Assembly (NCBI GenBank): GCA_024516035.1
Contig: CM044959.1
Location: 31,753,234 to 31,817,233, forward strand
Source of the DNA: Bactericera cockerelli
Lineage: Eukaryota > Arthropoda > Insecta > Hemiptera > Triozidae
Length of the DNA: 64,000 nt
Reading direction: 5' to 3'
In this document: positions 34,880-44,863 of the stretch, piece after piece
Numbering within the stretch: the stretch's first letter is position 1
Layout of the letters: every line of letters starts with the position of its first letter
Position numbers and translations under genes: made by a program
Notes under the pieces: generated by a model
What the model was told of the DNA's origin: nothing
The model's input: only the letters and a program-made list of their open reading frames with translations
Database searches by the model: none

Positions 34880-35725
34880 AATACTTTATATCATTAGATG
34901 AGATCGTCTTCTTGTAAACTTACCTCTCGAGGTTTTAAGAAATTTCGCCTGAAAGGCTTTTGAATTCTCAGATTCTGATCAGTTGAATTATGAACTTGTC
35001 AAAAAACAGAATTCATGTCAAAAAGTGCTAAGTACATCTTGAGTCATTTACCATTGAGACTCTTACCTCTTTAAGAAGAAGTATGGAGGTTTAACAGCCA
35101 CCGCAGTGAAATGGGTTGATAAAATTGCATCAAAGCTTTTTCTAAGTCCAAACTTTATTTTCATAAAAGGTACACCCCCGGATTCATCGGATTATGAATA
35201 TGACCTGACAGTGTTGAGATAATTTCATAAAGTGTTCTCGTAGTTCAGATAGAAAAACCATTTATTAAATCGTTCATATTTACTCCCAAGAAGAATAATT
35301 TACATAAATATTTTAATACCCTTCTTAAAGTGATTCATAGTCATGTCAACTAGGTCATTTCTCATATTTGCGCTTGGTTATATAAAAAGCTTATGTGTAC
35401 TTGACCGGTATAGTCTTACATTTTAAGAGATATTGTATACTTCTTTAATTTAACTGTAGAAAACTGATTGTACAATATAACATGATATCATTATTTGCTA
35501 TTACATATGTAAAGTGTGGAAAGTATTGTAAATTTGAATTCTGGCATTATCACGTCCTAACCCTACTTGAGCTGATGGAAATTACATTTCGATATAATAC
35601 TGCCAATAAGATATTTTTATATTTCTATGACAATCTAGAATCTAGATGTACACCCGTTGGTTAAATTTCAAGGAAGACCAACACAGTGATCAGGGACTCT
35701 AAATGAAACCAGATCCTAGTATTGA
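34880..35725. other. Non-coding stretch
   Basis: No gene or recognised repeat. Confidence 0.4.
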
Positions 35726-35966
35726 CTAGCGGGCTGTCGCCCGCTTTGCGGGCCGAGGCATGGCCGTGAAAGCAAAAAATCCTTTTTCGCCAATGGCAGG
35801 TGTTGTAGTGGGAGTTTCGAAAAATCCCGTCTTATTGCACATCTAGACTATAAGACAAAGCTACCTACCAAATTTCAGCTTCCTAGGACTTACGGTTTGG
35901 GCTGTAGAGCGATGATCAGTCAGTGGTCAGTGGTCAGTGAGTGACTTTGACATTTATATATTAAGA
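35726..35966 (-). mobile_element. Mini-Helitron, 241 bp
   Basis: On the minus strand it begins TCTTAATATATAAATG (35966 leftwards) and ends with the hairpin GCGGGC-GACA-GCCCGC and CTAG (35729-35726). The host bases are A before TC and T after CTAG, as expected for Helitrons. It holds a short repeat of CACTGACCA. No coding content. Its 3' hairpin is nearly that of the larger Helitron at 27227-30584, so it may have used the same transposase source. Confidence 0.88.
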
Positions 35967-35994
35967 TATGAATGAAATTCCTCGCAACAATTAA

Positions 35995-36245
35995 CACGTT
36001 CAACGCCGAGGCATTTTTGGTTCAACGTCTAAGCGCCTAAATTTGAGCTGAATCCCATATTTGGGTTTCAATTTTTTACTTGAACGAAACAGATGAATGG
36101 CCAGTGCAAGCACAAAATGGCTCAAGGCTTGTACCCTGAAAGTACGTAGCCCACAGCAACAAGTGGGTAAAACCCAAATATGGGTTGCACGGCCTATCTG
36201 AACATTGCTTGAATACCACACATGGGATTCGCGGCGTTGAACGTG
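35995..36245. mobile_element. MITE with CACGTTCAACGCCG ends
   Basis: CACGTTCAACGCCG at 35995-36008 is inverted at 36232-36245 (CGGCGTTGAACGTG). A second internal inverted pair is CCCATATTTGGGTTT with AAACCCAAATATGGG. TTAA precedes the left end, but TTTC follows the right end, so a piggyBac-like TTAA target is only suggested. Confidence 0.65.
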
Positions 36246-36403
36246 TTTCATAGGGTTTTGCCCTCCATTCGCTGGAAGCTCATAAGGCAGCGACCCACAT
36301 TAACGTCACCCAGCCTAGGTTGGTCCGAGAATAGCTGCATCATCTTTTCTTCTAATTTTTAGGATTCGAAACTGGTGTATTCAACGTGTCATTCACGCTG
36401 ATG
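36246..36403 (-). mobile_element. 5S-derived SINE, left member of a head-to-head pair
   Basis: Minus strand: CACGTTGAATACACCAGTTTCG near the head, then CAACCTAGGCTGGGTGACGTTAATGTGGG (split here as CTAGGCTGGGTGACG and TTAATGTGGG) and GCGAATGGAGGGCAAAACCC. Much of the 5S part is missing. The tail stops at the adjacent MITE. Confidence 0.78.
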
Positions 36404-36411
36404 GGATCCTA

Positions 36412-36581
36412 GCCCTCATGCCAGAAACCACGCTCACTCTCATAATCCCTAAATCTCTCTTTCAACCTCCACACAACTTACTCTGATTGGTCAGTTCGTT
36501 GGAGTGAAACCATCAGAGTCTGTTGTGTCACAGTTTAAAGGGAGATTTGGGGATGAAGAGTGCTTTCTGGAACGAAGGCAA
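36412..36581. mobile_element. Inverted-repeat MITE, copy 2, with 8-bp target duplication
   Basis: GGATCCTA at 36404-36411 is repeated at 36582-36589. The ends are inverted (left GCCCTCATGCCAGAAACCAC, right GTGCTTTCTGGAACGAAGGC). Same family as 7029-7197. The 8-bp duplication suggests a hAT-type relative. It sits between two head-to-head 5S-SINEs. Confidence 0.85.
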
Positions 36582-36589
36582 GGATCCTA

Positions 36590-36830
36590 TCAGCCATCAG
36601 CGTGAACGACACGTTGAAAACAGCAGTTCTTGTAAGATGTCTAAAGTTGAGCAACGTCCTGCGAAGTTAAAACCACCAGTTTTTAAATCCTAAAATTTAG
36701 AAGGAAAAAAAAATGATGCAGTTATTCTTGGGCCATTCTAGGCTTGGTGACTTTAATGTGGGTCGCTGGCTTATGAGTTTCCCGTGAATGGAGGGTAAAA
36801 CCCTGTCTTAATTAACCTCTAGACGTTGAG
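36590..36830 (+). mobile_element. 5S-derived SINE, right member of the pair
   Basis: GCCATCAGCGTGAACGACAC, GTTGAAAACAGCAGTTCTTG, TTGAGCAACGTCCTGCGAAG, then CATTCTAGGCTTGGTGAC and GTGAATGGAGGGTAAAACCC. It shares private features with the left member (AATTTTTAGGATT-type stretch, GATGCAG), so the two arose from one inverted duplication or from two insertions of one subfamily. Confidence 0.78.
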
Positions 36831-37183
36831 CAAAAAAAAAAAAACAAGACATAACACAGAGAACCTCATCAATTAAAAATGTTATCATTTGCTGGAATGA
36901 ATCCTGTTACCCACGCTCCCCTATATGTTTTGATTGTTGTTCTATTGTTCTAGATCGTTACCCGTGGATTGTCAATTTTCGAAATTAATTGAGATCGACC
37001 GGATCGCTGTGGGTGTGACTGTGCGATACCACAGCACTAGGAACCAATTCGCTATCTTATCAGTATCAATATGTTAACCCAACTAGGGTTCCTTTCCTTA
37101 AGAGTATATCACACTTAGATGGTTTGCTTCTATATTATATGGTTGATATTTACAGTGATGTCAAACTTAATACCTAAATTGTT
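36831..37183. other. Non-coding stretch
   Basis: Nothing recognised. Confidence 0.35.
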
Positions 37184-37246
37184 TTTGTTCTGTTGCAGGT
37201 AAGCTTCATATGAAATATCAATTTATACTAGTACAATGGGTAAGAA
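37184..37246 (+). other. Recursive-splice-like site or 41-nt microexon
   Basis: TTTTTGTTCTGTTGCAG|GTAAGC places a strong acceptor (AG at 37197-37198) directly before a donor-like sequence. A second donor (TGG|GTAAGA) begins at 37240. So 37199-37239 could be a 41-nt exon: after GT, 13 open codons end at the donor. Alternatively the acceptor works as a zero-length ratchet site in a long intron. The phase-0 end of the exon at 8435-8591 would meet a stop in this microexon, which favours ratchet use if both belong to one transcript. Confidence 0.4.
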
Positions 37247-38832
37247 ATTTTATGAATCTAAATTATGAAGTGTTGAAAGAGAAAAAATTAATAAATTGGA
37301 TGCATTGCTAGCTATCTCGTATGGAAAATTATCTTAATTTATTATCTTATTATCATAATATGATCAATGATTTATGGAGATGGAGGATGTGACCTGAGGA
37401 TTCTGTTGTGAAAGATTTGTTAACTTCACATTGATATAATAATGCAACAGATCTAATATGAAAGGGCTAAGTACGATGTTGATCACAATTGTATGATATT
37501 CAATTTCTAAGAGATTCTAAAGCATGATCTAATATTCAAGACGCAATTATAATCATATCCCGTGGAGTGGGGGGATTTTCCAAGGTGACCTATCTGGTTC
37601 TATTAGGTGCGCTTTTCATCATGTAATTGGGTGGCATTGCTGCCTATCTCGTGTGTGGAAAATCATCTTCATTCATTATGCGTGCCTATCACTTGCATGG
37701 AAATTCATGGGAAATTTTCTTTTATCATCCGGTTATTCTTGTTCAGTTCATTTAATCATTATACGTACCGAGATAATGGTTTTAACTAAAGAACAGAAGT
37801 GATGATTTCTACAAGGATTCACTTCCGATCATATTTTAAGTGTGAAATTGTTACTTGTAGGCCTAGACATGAATAATTTGCAACATTAAACTCTTTGTTC
37901 TCAGCTGAAATAGAACCCACACGAATCTTTTATTGGACTCTATGAGTTTCTTCAACTAAAATATGGAAATTGATGCAATACTTGTAGATAACTAAAACTA
38001 AAAAAAAGTTTTGTTATATTAAGGTTTCAGATTTTTCGCTATGCTGCAAAAATTGATGTTTACATTTGTCTGATTATAATTATTTATCAAACAAAATACA
38101 AATATTCATCAGAAAAATTTGGTTTTAACCTATAAAGTGTAAACTAATCGAAATTTCTAGCTGGTCGGGTGATTGATTTGTATAGAATCGATTTATCTTG
38201 TTTTACTTTCTTGTGTACTGTGTTGGTTTTTGCGGTTCTAAAAGACATGCTCAACTCAGATGTATTGCAACAGTGTTGTTGTTTCTTAAAATACAACCTA
38301 TACATCTCTGTCTTTACTAGTTAACACTACAAAGTGCAACGCGTTATTACTCATTACAAACGTTTAGTTGTGCCTCTCAGCCAAAAGAATTACCAGCGTC
38401 ATAGGTGTAATGTGCACAATACTTTCACCCTACAGGCCATCTTACAGAATACTCTGTAAAGGTTACCAACATAACCCAAAGATCAAATGACGAGGGCCAT
38501 GTTCCCATTCTTGCGATCGTATGTGTGTTTGTTCTGTTACGAGAATCTAAGATCGTGCTCTGATCTGAATTCCAGTCGTGTTGGAAACAAGTATTGGACC
38601 ATATTCACAGTATGCTTGTACAAGGTACTTGGGTAAATAATATTATACTGTCTAATAATATGCACTTATTCAAAGGTCCAAATTTATTGCTGAGTCATTT
38701 CTGAAGTCATATAGAGTAAATCGAACATTACTTTTAATATTGTTACTTAATGTATAACATACCCTGTGTTTTTCAAGTGTGGAAATATGTAGCTTTAATG
38801 CATTAAGACATGACCGTGATCTAGAAACAATA
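37247..38832. other. Non-coding stretch with a degenerate direct repeat
   Basis: GCATTGCTAGCTATCTCGTA near 37303 and GCATTGCTGCCTATCTCGTG near 37633 are related, each followed by TGGAAAAT.ATCTT. The rest shows nothing. Confidence 0.45.
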
Positions 38833-39750
38833 CAAGGTTTGGCTATTAAGTTCGTAGACTCTTTCCATAAAACGATGTGTGTTTAACTTACCCAACTTTA
38901 GTAGTTATCCCCTTCAATGTACTCCCCTCCTCTATCCCTATAACGTTCCAGGCTGATTTTCCATTGATCGAAACAGTGGTGGAGGTCATTTTGTGTGACG
39001 CCTTTCAAGACTTTTGCCGGTTTTTTCTTAACGTCATTTACGCTGTCAAATCTGGTACCTTTCAGGGTAGATTTGATTTTTGGGAATAAGTAAAAGTCGC
39101 ACGGGGCCAGGTCGTGTGATTAAAGAGGGTGTTCCAGCACTGGGATGTTGTACTTGGATAAGAACGTCTTCACGGAGAAGGCACTGTGGACTGGCGCATG
39201 GCACCATTTTAGAGCAAACTTTTGTCATGTTGAAATTTTCGTGCAAAATTTGTCTCACACATTATCTATTAATTTTAAGTGTATCAGCCATTAGTCCTAG
39301 AGTTTATCTACGGTCAGAACAAATCATAACACCAATTTTTTCAATGTTTTCGTCAGTTTTTGAGGTTTGGGGGCGACCAGGACGTGGATCGTCCTCAACA
39401 GCTTCCTGACCACCTTGAAACCGTTTAAACCACTTATAAAGCGTTCATCTTTTCAAACATGACTCCTGGTACATTGTCTTTAACAAAGAAAAAGTTTTAC
39501 CAGCAAGTTTTACGTAAAATTCAATAATCACTCGTTGCTCAACGTTTGTATCAATCATAATTCCGGCAAAATTAAAAAAGGTGTCTTGCGCGTCGGGCTA
39601 TCACAACTGAACTAATTACAGTACAGGCATGTGACAGCTATCAATCGAAACACAAGACTTCAAGCTTTCTAAACATGTTCATCATATCTTCCTAGCATGG
39701 ACAGCTTTTGCGTAGCGGCTCGCGTCTACGAACTTAATAGCCAAACCTCG
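38833..39750 (-). mobile_element. Internally deleted mariner, 918 bp
   Basis: TA flanks both sides (38831-38832 and 39751-39752). The ends are inverted: left CAAGGTTTGGCTATTAAGTT, right AACTTAATAGCCAAACCTCG. The element is shorter than the roughly 1.3 kb usual for mariners because the middle of the transposase is gone. Confidence 0.93.
38880..39560 (-). pseudogene. Mariner transposase remnant
   Basis: Minus strand. The N-terminal helix-turn-helix part is recognisable: LYKWFKRFQGGQEAVEDDPR, GRPQTSKT, then CVRQILHENFNMTKVCSKMV. The frame then jumps straight into APVHSAFSVKTFLSKYNIPV and HDLAPCDFYLFPK, so roughly 140 residues with the first catalytic Asp and the Asp of the DNAP motif are lost. 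The third Asp (PCDFYLF) remains. Spacing fits DD34D mariners. Several in-frame stops exist. Known role: cut-and-paste transposition at TA; this copy is dead. Confidence 0.9.
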
Positions 39751-39752
39751 TA

Positions 39753-40432
39753 TACATATGTACAAGTAAAGTCCACGATTAAAACCAACACACTAAAAAA
39801 CATTAATTTTTATACTAATAAATATCTTGTTTGAGTAATTCTTAACGTAGACAGCTCTCTACTTTTTAAGGCAAACTAAGCTAAACTTTTGTATTAACAC
39901 ATGGCTGTGATGGAAGTATGTAAAATACAGAGTCCACCATCATCAGACTTGTCCGAGGAACAAACTTACCAGGAAAACATTAATTCTCACACAGAATAGT
40001 ATTTGACATAGAAAATCATACAGAAATGACTGTAAAATAATGGAAATCATAGGTAGCTGCTATTTATTAAGGCAAGCTAGACTTGTTAAAAAGCTCGCGT
40101 AAATCCAGGGATCGTATACCAATCAATGCACCGATTTTTCAAAATGTATATTTTTCACTATCAAAAAGTATTAGAGTCAGTGGTACTTACTGCCTGTCAA
40201 AGTTAAATAATTTCTTTAAGAATACTATGCTGACTAATCTAACTATGAATCAAATCTCTGAGCGAACCTTGCTCATTGAGACCACTGCCAGGAATCACAC
40301 CGTTGACCTTTTCACCAGAAAGATCTTTGCCAAGATTAGGTTTCAAATTTGTCTCTTGAAGCATTGAATGTCGGTGCCGTAGAATAAAGCAGACAAATGT
40401 GCGAGACATAAAATAACAAGATTAGGTTTCAA
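39753..40432. other. Non-coding spacer between the two mariners
   Basis: Nothing recognised. A 94-codon ORF at 40083-40367 has no identifiable features. Confidence 0.4.
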
Positions 40433-41723
40433 ATGGGTCAATAAGTCGTCGAACTAAATGTGAAAGGAAGGTTTTTTTGGCAAAATTTTACCTTAGTCAT
40501 CAACATTTTCTCCATTTAGGGTAATACAATTATTCCAGCGCTTTTCCAATTTTTCGATTCCTATTTTGTAGAAGTTTTTGTCTTTTGCCTCAAAATAGGC
40601 TTCAGTGGCGACTATGACCTCATCATCGGATCGAAATTTTTTTCCCTGGAGCTATTTTTTCAGGTCTGAGAACAGGTGGTAGTCAGATGAAGCCAGGTCT
40701 AGTGAATAAGGGGGATGTGGGAGCAATTCAAATCGCAAATCCTTCAATTTTGCCATCGTTTTCATTGACGTGTACATTGGAGCGTTGTCTTGGTGAAAAA
40801 GTGGTTTTTTTCCTTGCCATGTGGAGTCTTTTCTGTTTGATAGCGTCATTCAACCGATCCAATAAGGCAATGTAATAGTCACTGTTTATCTTCTGACCTT
40901 TTGGGAGAAAGTCAATCAGCAAAAGTCCATTTGTGTCCCAAAATATAGAAGCCATAACCTTCCCAGCTGATTCTTGTGTCTTTGGACACTTTGGTCGGGT
41001 ATCGCCCTCTCCTGTCCATTCGGCTAACGCTCTTTTCGATTCCGAAGTATAGTGGTGTGTGTATTCACGTCTCATCCATCCATACATATCGGCGGAAAAA
41101 ATCCTTTCTGTCTCTGTTAAACAGCTCCAAACAATGCTCAGAATCATCAATACGTTGTTGTTTTTGGTCAACTGTCAGTAAACGCGGCACCCACTTGGAC
41201 AAAAGCTTCTGTATACCCATTTCTTCATGTAAAATTTTAAATACAGTACCTTTTGAAATCTGTAGAGTGTCAGCTATCTCTTGTAACTTAACTTTGCGAT
41301 CAGCTCTCACTATTTTCAGCATTTTTTGAGTGTTTTCTGGTGTAGCCACCTCAATAGGACGTCCTGAGCGGTATTTGTCTTCGGTGGATGTTCTACCCCT
41401 TTTAAATTCTCTATACCACCAACAAATTGTTCCTTTTGATGGACAATCATTTGGATAACACTTTATTAACCATTTTTGAGCTTCCACATTTTTTTTGCCC
41501 ATCAAAAAACAGTGTTTGATCAAGACGCGAAACTCGTTTTTATCCATATTTTAAAAGTAAACAATAGAAACTTCACTAAATTTGTAATATCTTAGAGAAA
41601 AATAATTTTCAGTGCACAAAATTACAACACATGACTGATGATCGTTAGTACTAAAAGTTTTCAAAACAAACAGCGCGCTAGTGGCGCACTCTATTACCTA
41701 GTTCGACAACTTAATGACCCATG
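40433..41723 (-). mobile_element. Full-length but frameshifted mariner
   Basis: The ends are inverted: left ATGGGTCAATAAGTCGTCGA near 40433, right TCGACAACTTAATGACCCAT near 41703-41722. Length is about 1290 bases, normal for a mariner. TA follows the right end; the left target base is mutated. The transposase is on the minus strand. It is a different lineage from the element at 38833-39750. Confidence 0.92.
40652..41547 (-). pseudogene. Mariner transposase with two frameshifts
   Basis: Three overlapping frames cover the protein. 41547-41065 carries the N-terminal DNA-binding part (start MDKNEFRVLIKHCFLMGKKN, GTICWWYREFKRGRTS, SGRPIEVATPENT) and the first catalytic Asp in WMDET. 41171-40728 holds HHYTSESKRALAEW and SIFWDTNGLLLIDFLPKG. 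40849-40652 holds HQDNAPMYTS and SSDYHLFSDLKK, the second and third Asp, 34 residues apart (DD34D). All catalytic residues are still visible, so inactivation looks modest. The third segment ends near the family's usual C terminus. Confidence 0.93.
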
Positions 41724-44215
41724 TAGTACTTCCACTTAATCCTCAACCGAGTTTCTTCAACCTTCATTACCGGGCACTTTCTTGATTGCAACTCTTGCTG
41801 AGTCATATACTGAGACCAAGCTGAGCTTGATTCTCTTCAGTAGTAAGGAAGATTAGGCAGAATATATTACCTTTATAATACCAAAATTCGGTCTGAGTTC
41901 CAGACAACCCGAGACAGCTGTTTCGATCTTATTCTCGTAATTTTGTCAGCTGGGAATGGTCAAGTACTGAGAGAACAGCTCGAACCTAGCGAGGGTGAAA
42001 CAGCGCCGGCGGTCTTGATAGGATGTCAAAAACTTAAGTTTCAGTGGCATGAAGACAAGCTATAGAATTTCTTTTTGATTACAATGCATGTATGGTACAA
42101 TTGGTACATAGTAAATCATGAATGCTTACATAATTAATATGACTTAAAATCGTTAGTGTATCGTTAGTTGAGTGAATTGAGTGTACAGAGACTATTCTGA
42201 CGTTGATGATCAGCTGTACAAAAGTAAGGGAGATGGAAAGAATAAGCGTATGAAGTCTTTGATATCGGAAGGATGTATAGTTGAATGTTGAATACAGACA
42301 TACAGAATTATATACTCGTTATTTCAATTGATTGGACTAGCTTGACACCAACATGTGTGATCCGGAGCATCATGGGGATTAATTTATGTTGTGGTCAGAG
42401 TAAGGTTCACTCCTGTTCTATTCCCTCTCCTTTATTTTCCTTGTCTTGTTGGAACTTTTCCCTACTAGCTGACTATCTAAATGAATTTCTATCCTGTGGG
42501 GGATCGAATCCGGGTCTTCGTGTGTGCCAGCGTAGATATTATATTTAGGTATTCATCATGAGATATTTACATTTTACTCAAAATATCTAAATTATTCATA
42601 CCACCTTACATGCACTTCCTTTAAATCTACTAGTTTTCGTCAAAGTCCTTATCTTCCTGTCATAATATCTTGACAAACTAATTCCACTTTTTATCAAAAT
42701 TATGTATAACTGTTGTGAATGGATGAGGCCAATGCTTATGATGGAAATCTAGCTTTCTGACGAAAAAATGTACATTTCAAGTTATTGCATAACAAAGTCA
42801 GAACTATTGTAAAGAGCAGTTGGAATAGTAGCTATAGCTATGCTTCTCTGAAGTCTGGAAAATTGAACTCAAAATTGATTTTTTGGAACTTTTAAAACCT
42901 TACTAACAGAACTATTATTTAGGTATAACTTTGATATTGACACTATTAATAGATGGTCTCTCCGGCGACCGGCCATTAAGCTTAAAAATCGTTAATTTTT
43001 ATTATTGATAAGTGTTTTAGTGAACTTTTACCACGATAAAAAAATCAAGTTCATCTCAGATAGAGCTTCACCATCCCATGAATTGAAACGGTTATAAATT
43101 GAATTATGATATTTTCCCAGACCATACTCCGTAACAGCACGCAACAATCTTACGGTAGACGACTGGTTTTCTAAAACCTGAATTCCAGCATTATTGTTGT
43201 TCTTGGCGCAGAGATTGATGGTATTTAGGACTTTACAATAACATATGAAGCTGCACACTGCGTATAGGTATCCTCTATCCCAGTACAGCCAAGGCATCGC
43301 GAGGTCCCCACTCCGCTAGGTCTGCCGGATAAGGAAAGTATCTATGTTGATGCTGGATGGATTCGCATGCTGTTGTTCTGAATGAGCTTGATACTCCTCA
43401 GTGTGGATCTATTCTTTCCGAGCGTGATTCTTGCTCCATTAAAGTTATAATTCTCCGATCAAGTTAGTTTGCCCTGCATGTGTGTTCTACATTTTGCCGC
43501 TCATATTTTTGATCAGTTTCGAGACGTAATTATTTTTTGATATTTCTCAAACTCGCAAGTTTGTGCTTCGCTTTCTTCGTGCCATTTTTCGAGCGCGTAC
43601 CTATAATTATCTCGTAGTAAAAGTTTCTGAATTTCTATTTCACGTCGGCGTTGTTTATTTACTGTATGCTTGGGTTTTAGGATTGCGTGTTCAGAATAAT
43701 TTGTTGACTCTTGCAATTTTCCGTCCTTCAAAAGTGAACTTTTCTGCACATTTGTTACATTTCGCATTTTGTGAAAAAAAGTTTTTCTCCTATTTACTTT
43801 TCTTTAAAAGAATATTCGTTGCTTTAACAGCGTTGTCTTTATTTTCATTTCATTTTAAGCTTTCTTTTCTTGTACATTAAATTGTTTATAATATTTCTTA
43901 CGGCCGCGGCCCTCGCCTATAGAAATTTGGTATACTGTGGATTTTGAAGGGTTTACTTAGTTTACTGGTGTATTTAAGTGTAAATAATTATAATTGCTGT
44001 TAAAGGAACCAAATAATTTTAAATATTTATTCATATCAGTTTCGATTGTTCTAGAAATTTAACGATAATTCATTCCTAGAAACCTAGTGTAACATTCAAT
44101 AACAAGTCAATACATATAATTAATTTCTTTTCTACCATTCACAATTCTAATTATTGACAAAGCTCACAGCGAAGGCTTTCTATTCGTTACAAGTCTACAT
44201 TATTCATGAGCAAAC
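41724..44215. other. Non-coding stretch upstream of the 44216 exon
   Basis: A tRNA-like B box (GGATTCGATCCCC on the minus strand) lies near 42499-42515. A GC-rich patch (ACGGCCGCGGCCCTCGCC) at 43899-43916, about 300 bases before the ATG, could mark a promoter or 5' leader, but no defined promoter element is certain. Confidence 0.4.
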
Positions 44216-44863
44216 ATGACGGCGACAGCTGCTGCGTTGAAGAGGCTGGAAGCTCTGTTCCAAGATGTAAAATTAGACGACGCGGCTAAGAGTGCCACAC
44301 AGAGGAAGCGCTCCTCCATCCATGAGCATGTCCACTTCAGCAGCCCCATCGTGGAGGTGGACTCCAAGGACTGCGACATCCACGGGAGGCGAGGCTCCAT
44401 GGGCAACATCCTCAGCGCCAGGAGGGATTCTCTGGGAAGACGGGACTCCATTCCCGGGATCAACGCTGTCCCTGCCGCGTGCCTGCGTCGGCGAGACTCC
44501 CTGGTCCTGGGCTCAGGGGTCAAGGACCTCTCGCACGTGTCCTCCTTCCCCTCCTCCCTGAGGAAAGACTCCACCACCACATCCTCTGGGTCGCTGCTCC
44601 GCAAGGACTCCAATGGATCCACCGGGCGACGAGACTCCAGCGTCTCCAACACATCCCTCCGCAAAGATTCGCGCAAAGACTCGTTGAACTCGAACGCCTC
44701 ACTTCGTAAAGACTCGCTGAGCCGGAGAAGATTCTCGACGGATTCGCTGGACGGCGCCTCCAGAAGACATTCCTGGGATCCTAGCAGACGGGGATCCTCT
44801 GGCTCCTCAGGAGGCTGGGAAGATCCGATCTATGAGGAAGGGAGCGGTATCGTTATCAACAAG
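44216..44863 (+). CDS. First coding exon, protein with arrayed R-R/K-x-S motifs
   Basis: ATG at 44216 has a good insect start context (CAAACATG) and a TGA stop two codons upstream, so it is the first codon. The frame stays open for 216 codons to a donor AAG|GTAATG at 44864 and ends in phase 0. Composition is GC-rich against an AT-rich background. The peptide starts MTATAAALKRLEALFQDVKL, then carries about thirteen basophilic sites of the type R-R/K-x-S (RRGS, RRDS, RKDS, RRFS, RRHS) between about residues 57 and 195, and ends SGGWEDPIYEEGSGIVINK. Such sites are classical PKA-type or 14-3-3-type targets, so a disordered, heavily phosphorylated N terminus is likely (inference). I do not recognise the gene. 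The in-phase microexon at 62099-62131 may continue it. Confidence 0.88.

Noticed and set aside
40652..41547. Active mariner transposase
   Set aside because: The coding region needs three frames; two frameshifts interrupt it although the catalytic motifs remain.
44200..44676. Antisense ORF of 158 codons over the 44216 exon
   Set aside because: GC-rich shadow of the + strand exon, which has a start context, codon pattern and donor site.
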